Shown here piece after piece: positions 1-7,211 of a stretch of 64,000 nt of DNA. Below the pieces are notes generated by a model that saw only the letters and a list, made by a program, of their open reading frames with translations, ran no database searches and was not told where the DNA came from. The DNA is taken from positions 496,001-560,000 of the forward strand of contig NZ_BMSY01000001.1 of the NCBI RefSeq assembly GCF_014649395.1, given 5' to 3'. A program made the translations under genes and the position numbers. How positions within the stretch are numbered: position 1 is the first letter of the stretch; every line of letters starts with the position of its first letter. This DNA comes from Streptomyces aureoverticillatus. GTDB lineage: Bacteria > Actinomycetota > Actinomycetes > Streptomycetales > Streptomycetaceae.

Positions 1-2430
1 CCGCAGGGGTCCCGCCACCGTGTCCAGGGCGACCGCGTCCGGCAGCGGCGGCAGCCAGATGCGGCGCACCGGCGGGGCGGCGCCCGCGAGTTGGGCGACC
101 ACCGTGGACATCACGGTCGGCCCGGTCTCGCGCTCGCGCGGCGCCGGTGCGGTGTCCTGGGGCGGGCGGCCGTCGCTCTTTGTGTCCGGCCCGGGGTTGT
201 ACGCCGGGTACGTCCAGGCGAGCGGCCCGCTGTCGTCGGACCGGTCGGCCGCCGGTCCCCGATGGGCCCCGGAGACGTACCCCGCCTTGAAGCGCGTGTA
301 CGTGGACGTGTCCACCTTCAGATAGCCGAAGCCGGGCAGCGGCGGCAGCTGGAAGGCGTCGACGGTGTCGAGGACGGTGCGGGACTCGTCGGCGGAGAAG
401 GTGCGAAGCCCGAGCCGGTACGACAGGTACGTCTCCAGGCCCTTCAGCTTGCCGGACTCGATGCGCTGGCTGGCGAGCAGCAGGTGCACGCCGATCGAGC
501 GGCCGATCCGGCCGATGGACAGGAACAGGTCGATGAAGTCCGGCTTGGCGGTGATGAGTTCGCCGAACTCGTCGATGACGACGAACAGGTGGGGCAGCGG
601 CTCCAGGCCGCGGCCGGGCTCCCGGGCGCGCAGGGCGCCGTAGTGCCCGATGTCGGCGACGTTCCCCGCGTCCTTCAGGACCTGCTGGCGGCGTTTGATC
701 TCGCCGGCGAGGCTGGTGTGGACGCGCTCGACGAGGTCGGCCTGGTTCTCCAGGTTGGTGATGACACCGGCCACGTGCGGCAGGCCCGTGAAGGGGGCGA
801 AGGTCGCGCCGCCCTTGTAGTCGACGAGGACCATCGCCAGGTCCTCGGGCGAGTGCGTGGCCGTGAGCGCGAGCACGAGCGTGCGAAGGAGTTCGCTCTT
901 GCCGGAGCCGGTCGCGCCCACGCACAGCCCGTGCGGACCCATGCCCAGCTCGGCCGACTCCTTCAGGTCGAGCAGCACCGGCTCGTGCCGGTCGTCGAGG
1001 CCGATCGGTACGCGCAGGAAGTCCCGCTCGGTGCGCGGCGCCCACAGCCGTTCCAGGTCCAGCACGGCCGGGTCGTCGATGCCGAGCAGGGCCGGGAAGT
1101 CGACGGGGCCGGACACCGGGGTGCCTTCGGCGGCGGACTCCGCCGACAGCCGCAGTGACGCCAGCATCCGGGCCAGTCCCTCGGCGCCCGCGACGCTCAC
1201 GGCGTCCGCGAGGCCGTGCGCGACGGCTCCCCCGACGGCCGGTGGCGTGCCGTCGGCCCTCGGAGCACGCAGGTCCTCGACGGAGACGTGCTCACCGTCG
1301 ACGGTGATCCGCACGCTCACCTCGTCCGGCTCGTGGATCTGCCGCTCAAGCAGGTGCAGCACGGTCACACCCATGTCGGCGAGCCCGACCGCCGTGTCCG
1401 GGCGGGGCAGTTCGACGGCCGTCTCCCCGTGGGTGTCACTGACCACGAGCAGCCGGTCGGTGAGCTTGAGCGCGTCCTTGCCGGACAGCCCCCGGCGCAC
1501 CTCCGCCGCGTACGAGGAACGACGGCGCAGGTCGGCGCCGCACAGCCGGGCGAGCTGCGCGACGTCGGGTGCGATGCGCCGGGCGGGCACCGGCCCGTCG
1601 TGCGCTTCCGGGTCGGCCGTCGGATCCTGCACGTGCGGCAGCCACTTCGCCCACTCCCACTCCGCGAGCCGCTCCCCCGGCACGCCGAGCGCGAGGGCCA
1701 GGTCGTCCGGGGCGTGCGTCACGGCGGCCTGGACGAGCAGCGCGCGGGCGACGCGCAGCACGCCTTCGCGGTCGTCGCCGACGACGCTCACGTTGCCCGC
1801 CCGGTCGAGCGGCACGGCCAGCGGGAAGTCCGGCGCCACGGCGAACCGCGCCTGCAAGGCGCGCGCCTCGTTGAGCATGAACGGATCGGGCGGCGTCAGC
1901 ACCCCGCTCCCGCTGTGCTGCCCGATCACCACTTCCTGTACGGGTACGTCGCCACAGCCCACCCGCACGGCGAGGAAGTCCGCGTCGGCGCGGCGCCGTT
2001 CCCAGAGCCGGGCGGGGTCGCGTACGAGGTCGTACAGCGCCTGCGGCGGCGGATTCAGCAGCCGCGCCTGCTGCCGCAACTCCCGCTCGGTGGCGCCGAG
2101 TTCGTCGCGCTGCTCCTCCACGTACTCCAGATACCGCTCGCGCTGCGTACGCCGCGTGCGCTGCGCCTTGCCGCGCTGCGACCAGAACAGGGCGACGCCG
2201 CCGAGCAGCGCGAAGACCAGCACGATGGCGCCGAGGGCGGCGAACTGACTGTTGCGGATGACGGTCATCATCACGACCGAGCCCATGACGCCGGCCATCG
2301 GGAGCAGCGCGGTGGCGGCGTTGCCCATCTTGCCCTCGGGGAGGTTCGGGGGCGGCTCGATGGTGCGCCGGGCGGTGGCGGCCGGGGGGCGGGTGGAGCG
2401 GGCCGGGCGGTGTACGAGGCGGTGGGTCAT
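1..2430 (-). CDS. eccC: Type VII secretion ATPase EccC (3' end outside window)
   Basis: FtsK/SpoIIIE-type ATPase that powers export of WXG100/Esx substrates through the inner-membrane T7SS complex. Reading the minus strand from the ATG at 2430 gives a basic N-terminus, two hydrophobic segments at about residues 40-75 (typical of EccC), then an RDELGATERELRQQA-like helical stretch. The first ATPase domain has Walker A GATGSGKSELL near residue 503 and Walker B LFVVIDEFGEL near residue 613. The frame stays open to base 1, so the second and third ATPase domains lie to the left and the gene is incomplete here. It is followed upstream by an EspI-like ATPase and EccD in the same orientation, the usual composition of an actinobacterial esx locus. 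Family assignment is firm; completeness of the rest cannot be judged. Confidence 0.93.
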   Translation of the reverse strand, partial: MTHRLVHRPARSTRPPAATARRTIEPPPNLPEGKMGNAATALLPMAGVMGSVVMMTVIRNSQFAALGAIVLVFALLGGVALFWSQRGKAQRTRRTQRERYLEYVEEQRDELGATERELRQQARLLNPPPQALYDLVRDPARLWERRRADADFLAVRVGCGDVPVQEVVIGQHSGSGVLTPPDPFMLNEARALQARFAVAPDFPLAVPLDRAGNVSVVGDDREGVLRVARALLVQAAVTHAPDDLALALGVPGERLAEWEWAKWLPHVQDPTADPEAHDGPVPARRIAPDVAQLARLCGADLRRRSSYAAEVRRGLSGKDALKLTDRLLVVSDTHGETAVELPRPDTAVGLADMGVTVLHLLERQIHEPDEVSVRITVDGEHVSVEDLRAPRADGTPPAVGGAVAHGLADAVSVAGAEGLARMLASLRLSAESAAEGTPVSGPVDFPALLGIDDPAVLDLERLWAPRTERDFLRVPIGLDDRHEPVLLDLKESAELGMGPHGLCVGATGSGKSELLRTLVLALTATHSPEDLAMVLVDYKGGATFAPFTGLPHVAGVITNLENQADLVERVHTSLAGEIKRRQQVLKDAGNVADIGHYGALRAREPGRGLEPLPHLFVVIDEFGELITAKPDFIDLFLSIGRIGRSIGVHLLLASQRIESGKLKGLETYLSYRLGLRTFSADESRTVLDTVDAFQLPPLPGFGYLKVDTSTYTRFKAGYVSGAHRGPAADRSDDSGPLAWTYPAYNPGPDTKSDGRPPQDTAPAPRERETGPTVMSTVVAQLAGAAPPVRRIWLPPLPDAVALDTVAGPLR

Positions 2431-2461
2431 CGGGTGCTCACTGTGTCCTCACTGCGCCGGT

Positions 2462-3580
2462 TCACCGCACCCGTACGGCACGCCGCATCGCCTCGGCGGC
2501 GAGGTGGACGGCGGCGTCGCGGGCGGCCTTGCCGAGGTGGGGGCCGCGGATGGGGCCGCCCTGGGCGAGATGGCGGTCGTACGCGACGGGCACGACGGCC
2601 ACGCCGGTCTCCCGCAGGTGTGCGGCGGCGGTCTTCAAGTCGAGGGTCATGTCCGGTGAGGTGGCGGTGAGGGCGACGACGGTGGTGGCGAGGGCGGAGT
2701 GCGGCAACTGGGCCAGCCAGTCCAGGACCAGGCGGGTGCCGTTCACGCCCTCCACGGTCATGGGGGCGACGACGACGCGGGCGTGGGCGGTGTCCATCGC
2801 GGTCCGCGCCACCTCGCCGGGCAGCGTCTCGCAGTCGACCACGGTGACCGCGAAGTAGCGGCGCAGGGCGAGGGTCACGGTGCGGTACGTGGGTACGTCG
2901 AGCGGGGCGCCGACGCGGCCCTGGCTGGCGGGCAGGAGCCAGCCGCCGTCCGGCACGGGCACCAAGTAGCCCGTGATGTCGGTCAGTTGCATGGCCGGGG
3001 TCAGGATCCGCGCGAGGTCGGCGCAGGACCAGCGCACCGACTCGGCGCCGAGCCGCACCGGCAGCGTGCCCAGCGCCGCGTCCGCCTCCAGGGCGAGGAC
3101 CGGGTCGTGCCGGTAGTGGTGGAACGTGCGGCTCAGCAGCGCGGAGACGGTGGTCTTGCCGACGCCTCCCCGGATCGACGTCACCGCGACGACCCGGCCG
3201 GTGGTGACCGGCTGCTGCACCTCGCGGGCCATCCGGCTCTCCTCGGCGACGTCCTGCGACGCGGAGGAGACGAGCTTGCGGAGGGAGCGGGTGGTGCGGC
3301 GGGGGAGGGAGTCGCCGTGGTGCGGGCGGCCGAGGGCGAGGGCCAGGCGGGGGTCGGTTGTGGGGGTGGATTCGGGGGTGGGGGGTGCTTTGCGTCGGGG
3401 GGTGGGTGGGGTGGTCGTGGGCGGGGCGGCCGGTGGCGTCGGCGCGGTGGCGGGGGTCGACGTGACCGCCGGGGTGGAGGCCGACGGCGAGGCCGAGCCC
3501 CCGCCCGCTCCGGAACCAGCACCAGCACCAGCACCCAACTCCCGCAGCAGGTCCCGCTGCCAGTCCCTCGCCTCAGTCAT
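2462..3580 (-). CDS. MinD/ParA-like ATPase, EspI-type, of the T7SS locus
   Basis: A 372-aa protein with a disordered Ala/Pro/Thr-rich N-terminus (about residues 14-65) joined to a MinD/SIMIBI ATPase domain. The deviant Walker A is SIRGGVGKTT near residue 135, and a VVDCETLPGE segment sits at the switch/Walker B position. This architecture matches mycobacterial EspI (Rv3876), which lies in ESX loci and is proposed to regulate secretion by ATP level; that function is inferred here from architecture and position. The start at 3580 (MTEARDWQRDLL) was chosen because the frame further upstream (to 3943) runs through the 3' half of eccD and is a shadow. It sits between eccC (31 bp away) and eccD (14 bp away), so one transcript is likely. 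Confidence 0.85.
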   Translation of the reverse strand: MTEARDWQRDLLRELGAGAGAGSGAGGGSASPSASTPAVTSTPATAPTPPAAPPTTTPPTPRRKAPPTPESTPTTDPRLALALGRPHHGDSLPRRTTRSLRKLVSSASQDVAEESRMAREVQQPVTTGRVVAVTSIRGGVGKTTVSALLSRTFHHYRHDPVLALEADAALGTLPVRLGAESVRWSCADLARILTPAMQLTDITGYLVPVPDGGWLLPASQGRVGAPLDVPTYRTVTLALRRYFAVTVVDCETLPGEVARTAMDTAHARVVVAPMTVEGVNGTRLVLDWLAQLPHSALATTVVALTATSPDMTLDLKTAAAHLRETGVAVVPVAYDRHLAQGGPIRGPHLGKAARDAAVHLAAEAMRRAVRVR

Positions 3581-3594
3581 GTCGTCCCGCGCCC

Positions 3595-4944
3595 TCACGC
3601 GAACGTGTCGAGCAGTCGCCCGTACACACCGAACACCCCGAGCGCCAGCGGAATCAGGGCGATGACGCCCAGCGACTCCAGCGCGTCCCCGACCCTGCGG
3701 AGCCGCACCCGCACGTGCTCGGCGGGCCGCACGGCGAGGACGAGAAGCGGGGCGAGCGCGAGCACGACGAGCAGCGCCAGTGGCCCGCCCGCCGCCCCGG
3801 ACTCGCCGAGCCACACCCACGCGAGCCGCCCCACGACGGCCGCCGCGGCCGCGAGCAGGGCGACGACCTCGGCAGTGAGCGGAAACGCCCGCGCGCGCAG
3901 GGCGAGCACCAAGGCGGCCGCCCCCGCGAGCAGCACCGACCACACGGACACGTCACGCAGCGCGAGCACACCGGCCGCACCTGCGGACACGGCAAGCACC
4001 ACAGTCGCGAGGGCAAGTCCACGGTGGGTGGCCGCAAGCGCACTCCCCACGTCGTACCGACTGACGGAGGCGCCACCCGACCGCCGGTCGTCGAGCCCGG
4101 AAAGCCCCGAGGCCATGAGAGCCAGCCGCGGCAGCACACCAAGACCGACGACGGACACGACCGCGAGCACGGCACCGACACGATCGACGTGCCCGCCGCC
4201 CTGAATCCCGAGAACGGCTTCCCACACGACGGCGCACCCGCCAAGAGCGCCACCGCCAACAACCGCACCCCGCCCCAGGGGCGTGAACCACCCGAGCAAC
4301 AACAGAGCACCGACGAGAACCCCCGCGCTCCCCGCCAACTGCGCGGTCCCGGACCAATCGTTCGCGCCCCCGAGCGTCCAGGCGCCGAAGACGCCGAGCG
4401 CACCCGCGACCCCGATGAGCGTGGCGGCGAGGCTGGGCCGCCGAGCCCGCCCGAGCAGCGCACCGCCGAGCGCGGCGAAGGCACTCACACCCAGCAACCC
4501 GGCCCCCACCCGGGAGTCGTCGAACTCCCCCCGGGCCAGCACCCCGGCCACCAGAGCCCACGCCCCGACGGCCACCCCACAGACCACGCTCCGGGCCCGC
4601 GCGCTCCACCGCCAGGCCCGCACATCCAAATCCCCGGCGGCCTCATCGGTGACGTCGTGCACCACGGGCGCGGAGGGCGCGTCCTCAGCCCGAACGAGCC
4701 GCAACACAGCCCCATCAGCAACCCCGGCCGACTCCAGCGTGCTGTCCTGCGCCAGCGCGGACCCATCGGCGGCTACGAGATACCGCAACTCGGGCCGCGC
4801 GCCCACCCGATCATCAAGCAGCCGCATCACCTCGGGCAGCAACAGCCCGACGGGCTCCTGAGAAGGCAGTACGAGATCCACTCGCCGCCGCTCCCCCACC
4901 AAGGTCACCCGGCTCAACGCCACTCGTCCCTGGCTACGGCTCAT
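3595..4944 (-). CDS. eccD: Type VII secretion integral membrane protein EccD
   Basis: A 449-aa protein with a ubiquitin-like cytosolic N-terminal domain (about residues 1-90, RVTLVGERRRVDLVLPSQEP region) followed by about eleven hydrophobic segments. The layout is diagnostic of EccD, the channel-lining subunit of the T7SS membrane complex. ATG at 4944 (MSRSQGRVAL) is taken as start. A GTG at 4962, six codons upstream, is a real alternative because it has AGG about 8 nt before it, whereas the ATG has only a G-run very close by. It is directly upstream of the EspI-like ATPase and eccC and partly follows the small membrane protein at 4976-5278, consistent with an operon. EccB and EccE are not in the window. 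Confidence 0.9.
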   Translation of the reverse strand: MSRSQGRVALSRVTLVGERRRVDLVLPSQEPVGLLLPEVMRLLDDRVGARPELRYLVAADGSALAQDSTLESAGVADGAVLRLVRAEDAPSAPVVHDVTDEAAGDLDVRAWRWSARARSVVCGVAVGAWALVAGVLARGEFDDSRVGAGLLGVSAFAALGGALLGRARRPSLAATLIGVAGALGVFGAWTLGGANDWSGTAQLAGSAGVLVGALLLLGWFTPLGRGAVVGGGALGGCAVVWEAVLGIQGGGHVDRVGAVLAVVSVVGLGVLPRLALMASGLSGLDDRRSGGASVSRYDVGSALAATHRGLALATVVLAVSAGAAGVLALRDVSVWSVLLAGAAALVLALRARAFPLTAEVVALLAAAAAVVGRLAWVWLGESGAAGGPLALLVVLALAPLLVLAVRPAEHVRVRLRRVGDALESLGVIALIPLALGVFGVYGRLLDTFA

Positions 4945-4975
4945 TGCCCCCGCAGATATCACAAGTTCGAACCTA

Positions 4976-5278
4976 TCACCGAGAAGAAGCGGACACAGAG
5001 GGCGATTCACGCACGTCAGACGGCGAAGAAGTCCGCGTGACGGAACTCGCCCCACCCGGCTTCTCCTTCATCACCCGATGCGAAATGAACGACCACCCCA
5101 CGCACCCGGCACACAACACAGCAGCGATCACCACCCCGCCGACCAACTTCCCCACCCGCTCGTCCCACCCACGCCGCTGCCGCTCCCCACCGAACACCAC
5201 GGCATCCCGAAGCCGCCGCCGCCGAACGGAGACGGACTCCAACAACTGACTGTCGTAGTCCTGGGCCGCCACAACCAC
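4976..5278 (-). CDS. Small single-pass membrane protein of T7SS locus
   Basis: A 100-aa protein with an acidic/amphipathic start (MVVAAQDYDSQLLESVSVRR), a basic stretch, one strong hydrophobic helix (KLVGGVVIAAVLCAGCVGWS, about residues 44-63) and a short Ser-rich tail. The basic residues before the helix predict the N-terminus inside. No enzyme motif is visible. It begins the eccD-espI-eccC reading block and ends 31 bp before the chosen eccD start (13 bp before the alternative GTG), so it is probably co-expressed with the secretion core. A role as an accessory membrane component is inference from position only. Confidence 0.7.
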   Translation of the reverse strand: MVVAAQDYDSQLLESVSVRRRRLRDAVVFGGERQRRGWDERVGKLVGGVVIAAVLCAGCVGWSFISHRVMKEKPGGASSVTRTSSPSDVRESPSVSASSR

Positions 5279-5295
5279 TCACTCCCCTCACGTAC

Positions 5296-6399
5296 CTAAA
5301 TGCCCTCTGGAACGCGCCAGGTCTTCTGGTCCGCCCCAGGCACCTCGGACTCGGCCGCGACGGTGATGGGCTTGTCCCCCTTGGGAAGCAGATGAACGGT
5401 GCACTTGGTGACGGCACCCTTCGGGCGCAGCATGGTGTCCGGAACGGTCTCCGGGCATTGCTCGACCCCAGTCCCGCCGATGTGCAGCAGCATCATCTGA
5501 GGCACTGACTGGCCGCTGGCGCCGTGGAGTGTGACGGTGTTCTGCATCGAGGGGAGCACACTATGGCGGCCCACGTTGCGATACTCGAAGGTGACGTAAT
5601 ACGGGACTTGCTTCTTCTCGTCCGCGTCCAGCGAGAAGCGGCTCAGATCCGACACAGCCCCCGCACGGACGCTTTTGAGGGTGGCGCGTACCGGTACTTC
5701 ACGGTCGTCGCTGTCGGTCCACACGGATTGAGCGGATGCGTGCGGCTCCAGGACGTCACTGGAACCCCGCCCCTTGTCCGCGCCTTTTCCGGGCTTGACC
5801 TTCCACGAATAGGCCCTGGTCTCACCGCTGAGATACGAAATGGCGGCGGGCGTGGCCTTCTTGGGCAGCATGAGCGTCACGCACGCCTCGGCGGTGCCTC
5901 CCGGCGGCATGGTCCCCGAGGGGGTGCTCTCACAGTGCGAGGGCATTTCAGAGCCGCTGGACAAGCCCCTGTTCATGAACGCGATCCGCTCACCCTTGTC
6001 ACCGTCGGCACTCGTCAGCGAGAAGTCCTCAATGAGGTCCGGCTGAGAGATCGGCTCCTTGCTGACGTTGGTGTACGCCACGGTGAGGTAATACGGGATC
6101 GACCCCGCGAGGTCACCGGACAGCTGCACGTCAGCGAAATCGGCCTCGGACCCCCGCTTGAGGGAGGATATTTCGAGCTTCACCGGATGTCGGCCGTCGT
6201 CGCCGTCCCAGGTGATCCGGTGGGACGCGGTCTGCACGGGGACAGGGCGGGGGGCGGGCGGTTTCGACGCCGCATTGCCGGGAGTTGCTGCCCCGCCGTT
6301 GGCTTCAGAGTCCGAGCCTCCGCACCCCGCCAACAGAAGAGTGAGAGCGCCCACGCACGCACTCGCTGCTATCGCCGCTCTCTTTCTGCGGAACCGCAC
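5296..6399 (-). CDS. Secreted lipoprotein with two repeated domains
   Basis: A 367-aa protein whose signal peptide ends in a lipobox (LTLLLAGC, Cys near residue 26), followed by a Gly/Ala/Pro-rich linker. Two homologous beta-rich domains follow. The first contains IPYYLTVAYTNVSKEPIS and the second VPYYVTFEYRNVGRHSV, each followed by a Cys-containing GGTAEACVTLMLPKK / KGAVTKCTVHLLPKG strand. It therefore looks like an internally duplicated extracellular domain. The GTG at 6399 was chosen because AGGAGG lies 4 nt upstream; longer frames from 6444 have no such signal. It follows the T7SS small membrane gene by 17 bp in the same orientation. Function is not recognised; it may be a surface accessory of the T7SS or unrelated. 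Confidence 0.8.
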   Translation of the reverse strand: MRFRRKRAAIAASACVGALTLLLAGCGGSDSEANGGAATPGNAASKPPAPRPVPVQTASHRITWDGDDGRHPVKLEISSLKRGSEADFADVQLSGDLAGSIPYYLTVAYTNVSKEPISQPDLIEDFSLTSADGDKGERIAFMNRGLSSGSEMPSHCESTPSGTMPPGGTAEACVTLMLPKKATPAAISYLSGETRAYSWKVKPGKGADKGRGSSDVLEPHASAQSVWTDSDDREVPVRATLKSVRAGAVSDLSRFSLDADEKKQVPYYVTFEYRNVGRHSVLPSMQNTVTLHGASGQSVPQMMLLHIGGTGVEQCPETVPDTMLRPKGAVTKCTVHLLPKGDKPITVAAESEVPGADQKTWRVPEGI

Positions 6400-6476
6400 A
6401 AAACCTCCTGTGATGTGAAGTGCACGGATAATGCCGGTCTGCATCGCTCTGTCGGCTCACGACTCCAGGGGAGCGG

Positions 6477-6819
6477 TCAGGCCGCGGCGGGCAACGCGCG
6501 TGCACGTGAGCAGAGGGGGACCAAGCCGCGTTCGGCGGCCAGGGTTTCGACGCCTCGGCAGGGTGCCGCGTACCGATCGAGAAGATCAGCTGACGCTCGC
6601 CCGCGTCGGCGTCAGGAGATCGAGGGCGGGCGGTGTCGCTTCGGTCGAGGCCAGACGTCCGGCGAAGGAGCCGACGAGTTGCCCGGCTTCCTCCACGGCG
6701 GTGGAAGCGCGGGCCCCCGTCCACCCATACGAGGCCTCAGGCCCGCCGACGTAGAGCCCGGCGAGTACGGCCCTGGTGTCAAGCAAGCTCGGAGTCAGAG
6801 CAATAACATCTTTGGTTAC
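6477..6819 (-). pseudogene. Decayed DUF6177-like gene remnant
   Basis: The minus strand encodes VTKDVIALTPSL then DTRAVLAGLYVGGPE, ARASTAVEEAGQLVGSFAGRL, then GERQLIFSIGTRH and finally ETLAAERGLVPL. In the same order these match MTRDVIALTRTM, DAKTVLAGLFAGGPD, ARASTAVEEAERLAGSFAGRL, GERQLILNIRTRH and EALAAEHGLTSM of the intact protein at 10996-12417. The segments lie in more than one frame. About 58 residues are missing after AGLYVGGPE, and most of the middle and end is gone. The position corresponding to the intact GTG start is GTA (6819-6817). This is seen directly by comparing the two loci. It is the last gene of duplicated toxin module A and is non-functional. Confidence 0.8.
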
Positions 6820-6911
6820 GTGTGGTTCATTTCATCCAGTTCACCTGAAACGGCAACTCCGGGCAGCGAGAACCAGATTCGAGTTCCCAGCTCACGAGCC
6901 CTCGGTGCGAA

Positions 6912-7199
6912 TCAGTCCGGCGGCGCTGGCTGCCCAGCCCTACCCTCAAAGAGGTACTCATAAATTCCCTGCAAATAGACGTAGAGAGAATCTTCGTCAG
7001 GAAACTCGACATCCGTCAGTCGCTCATATTCAGCAAGGCTTACCGACCGATCCCGCAACGTTTCCGAAAGTCCTTCACGCACACCACGAATGAAGGGCTC
7101 TCCAAACGCCATGAGTGTCGGGCGCAAAGCACCACTCGCCTCGTGCGCTTGCTCGAAGTTGAGGTAGATCCTGACGAACCTTTCAAGCTCAGCGTTCAC
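6912..7199 (-). CDS. Probable immunity protein for toxin 1
   Basis: A 95-aa acidic, helical protein (MNAELERFVRIYLNFEQAHE start, ending EYLFEGRAGQPAPPD) with no signal peptide or membrane segment. It starts at a GTG (7199) with GGAAGG about 7 nt upstream and lies only 12 bp after the stop of the large polymorphic toxin gene. This is the normal position of an immunity gene, and in the sister module the same slot is occupied by an Imm49-type protein. I do not recognise the family, so neutralisation of the 7212-9437 toxin is inferred from position, size and charge. Confidence 0.75.
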   Translation of the reverse strand: MNAELERFVRIYLNFEQAHEASGALRPTLMAFGEPFIRGVREGLSETLRDRSVSLAEYERLTDVEFPDEDSLYVYLQGIYEYLFEGRAGQPAPPD

Positions 7200-7211
7200 A
7201 CAACAGCCTTC

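Noticed and set aside
3581..3943. Upstream extension of the EspI-like ATPase
   Set aside because: Lies in the 3' part of eccD out of frame and has no domain similarity.
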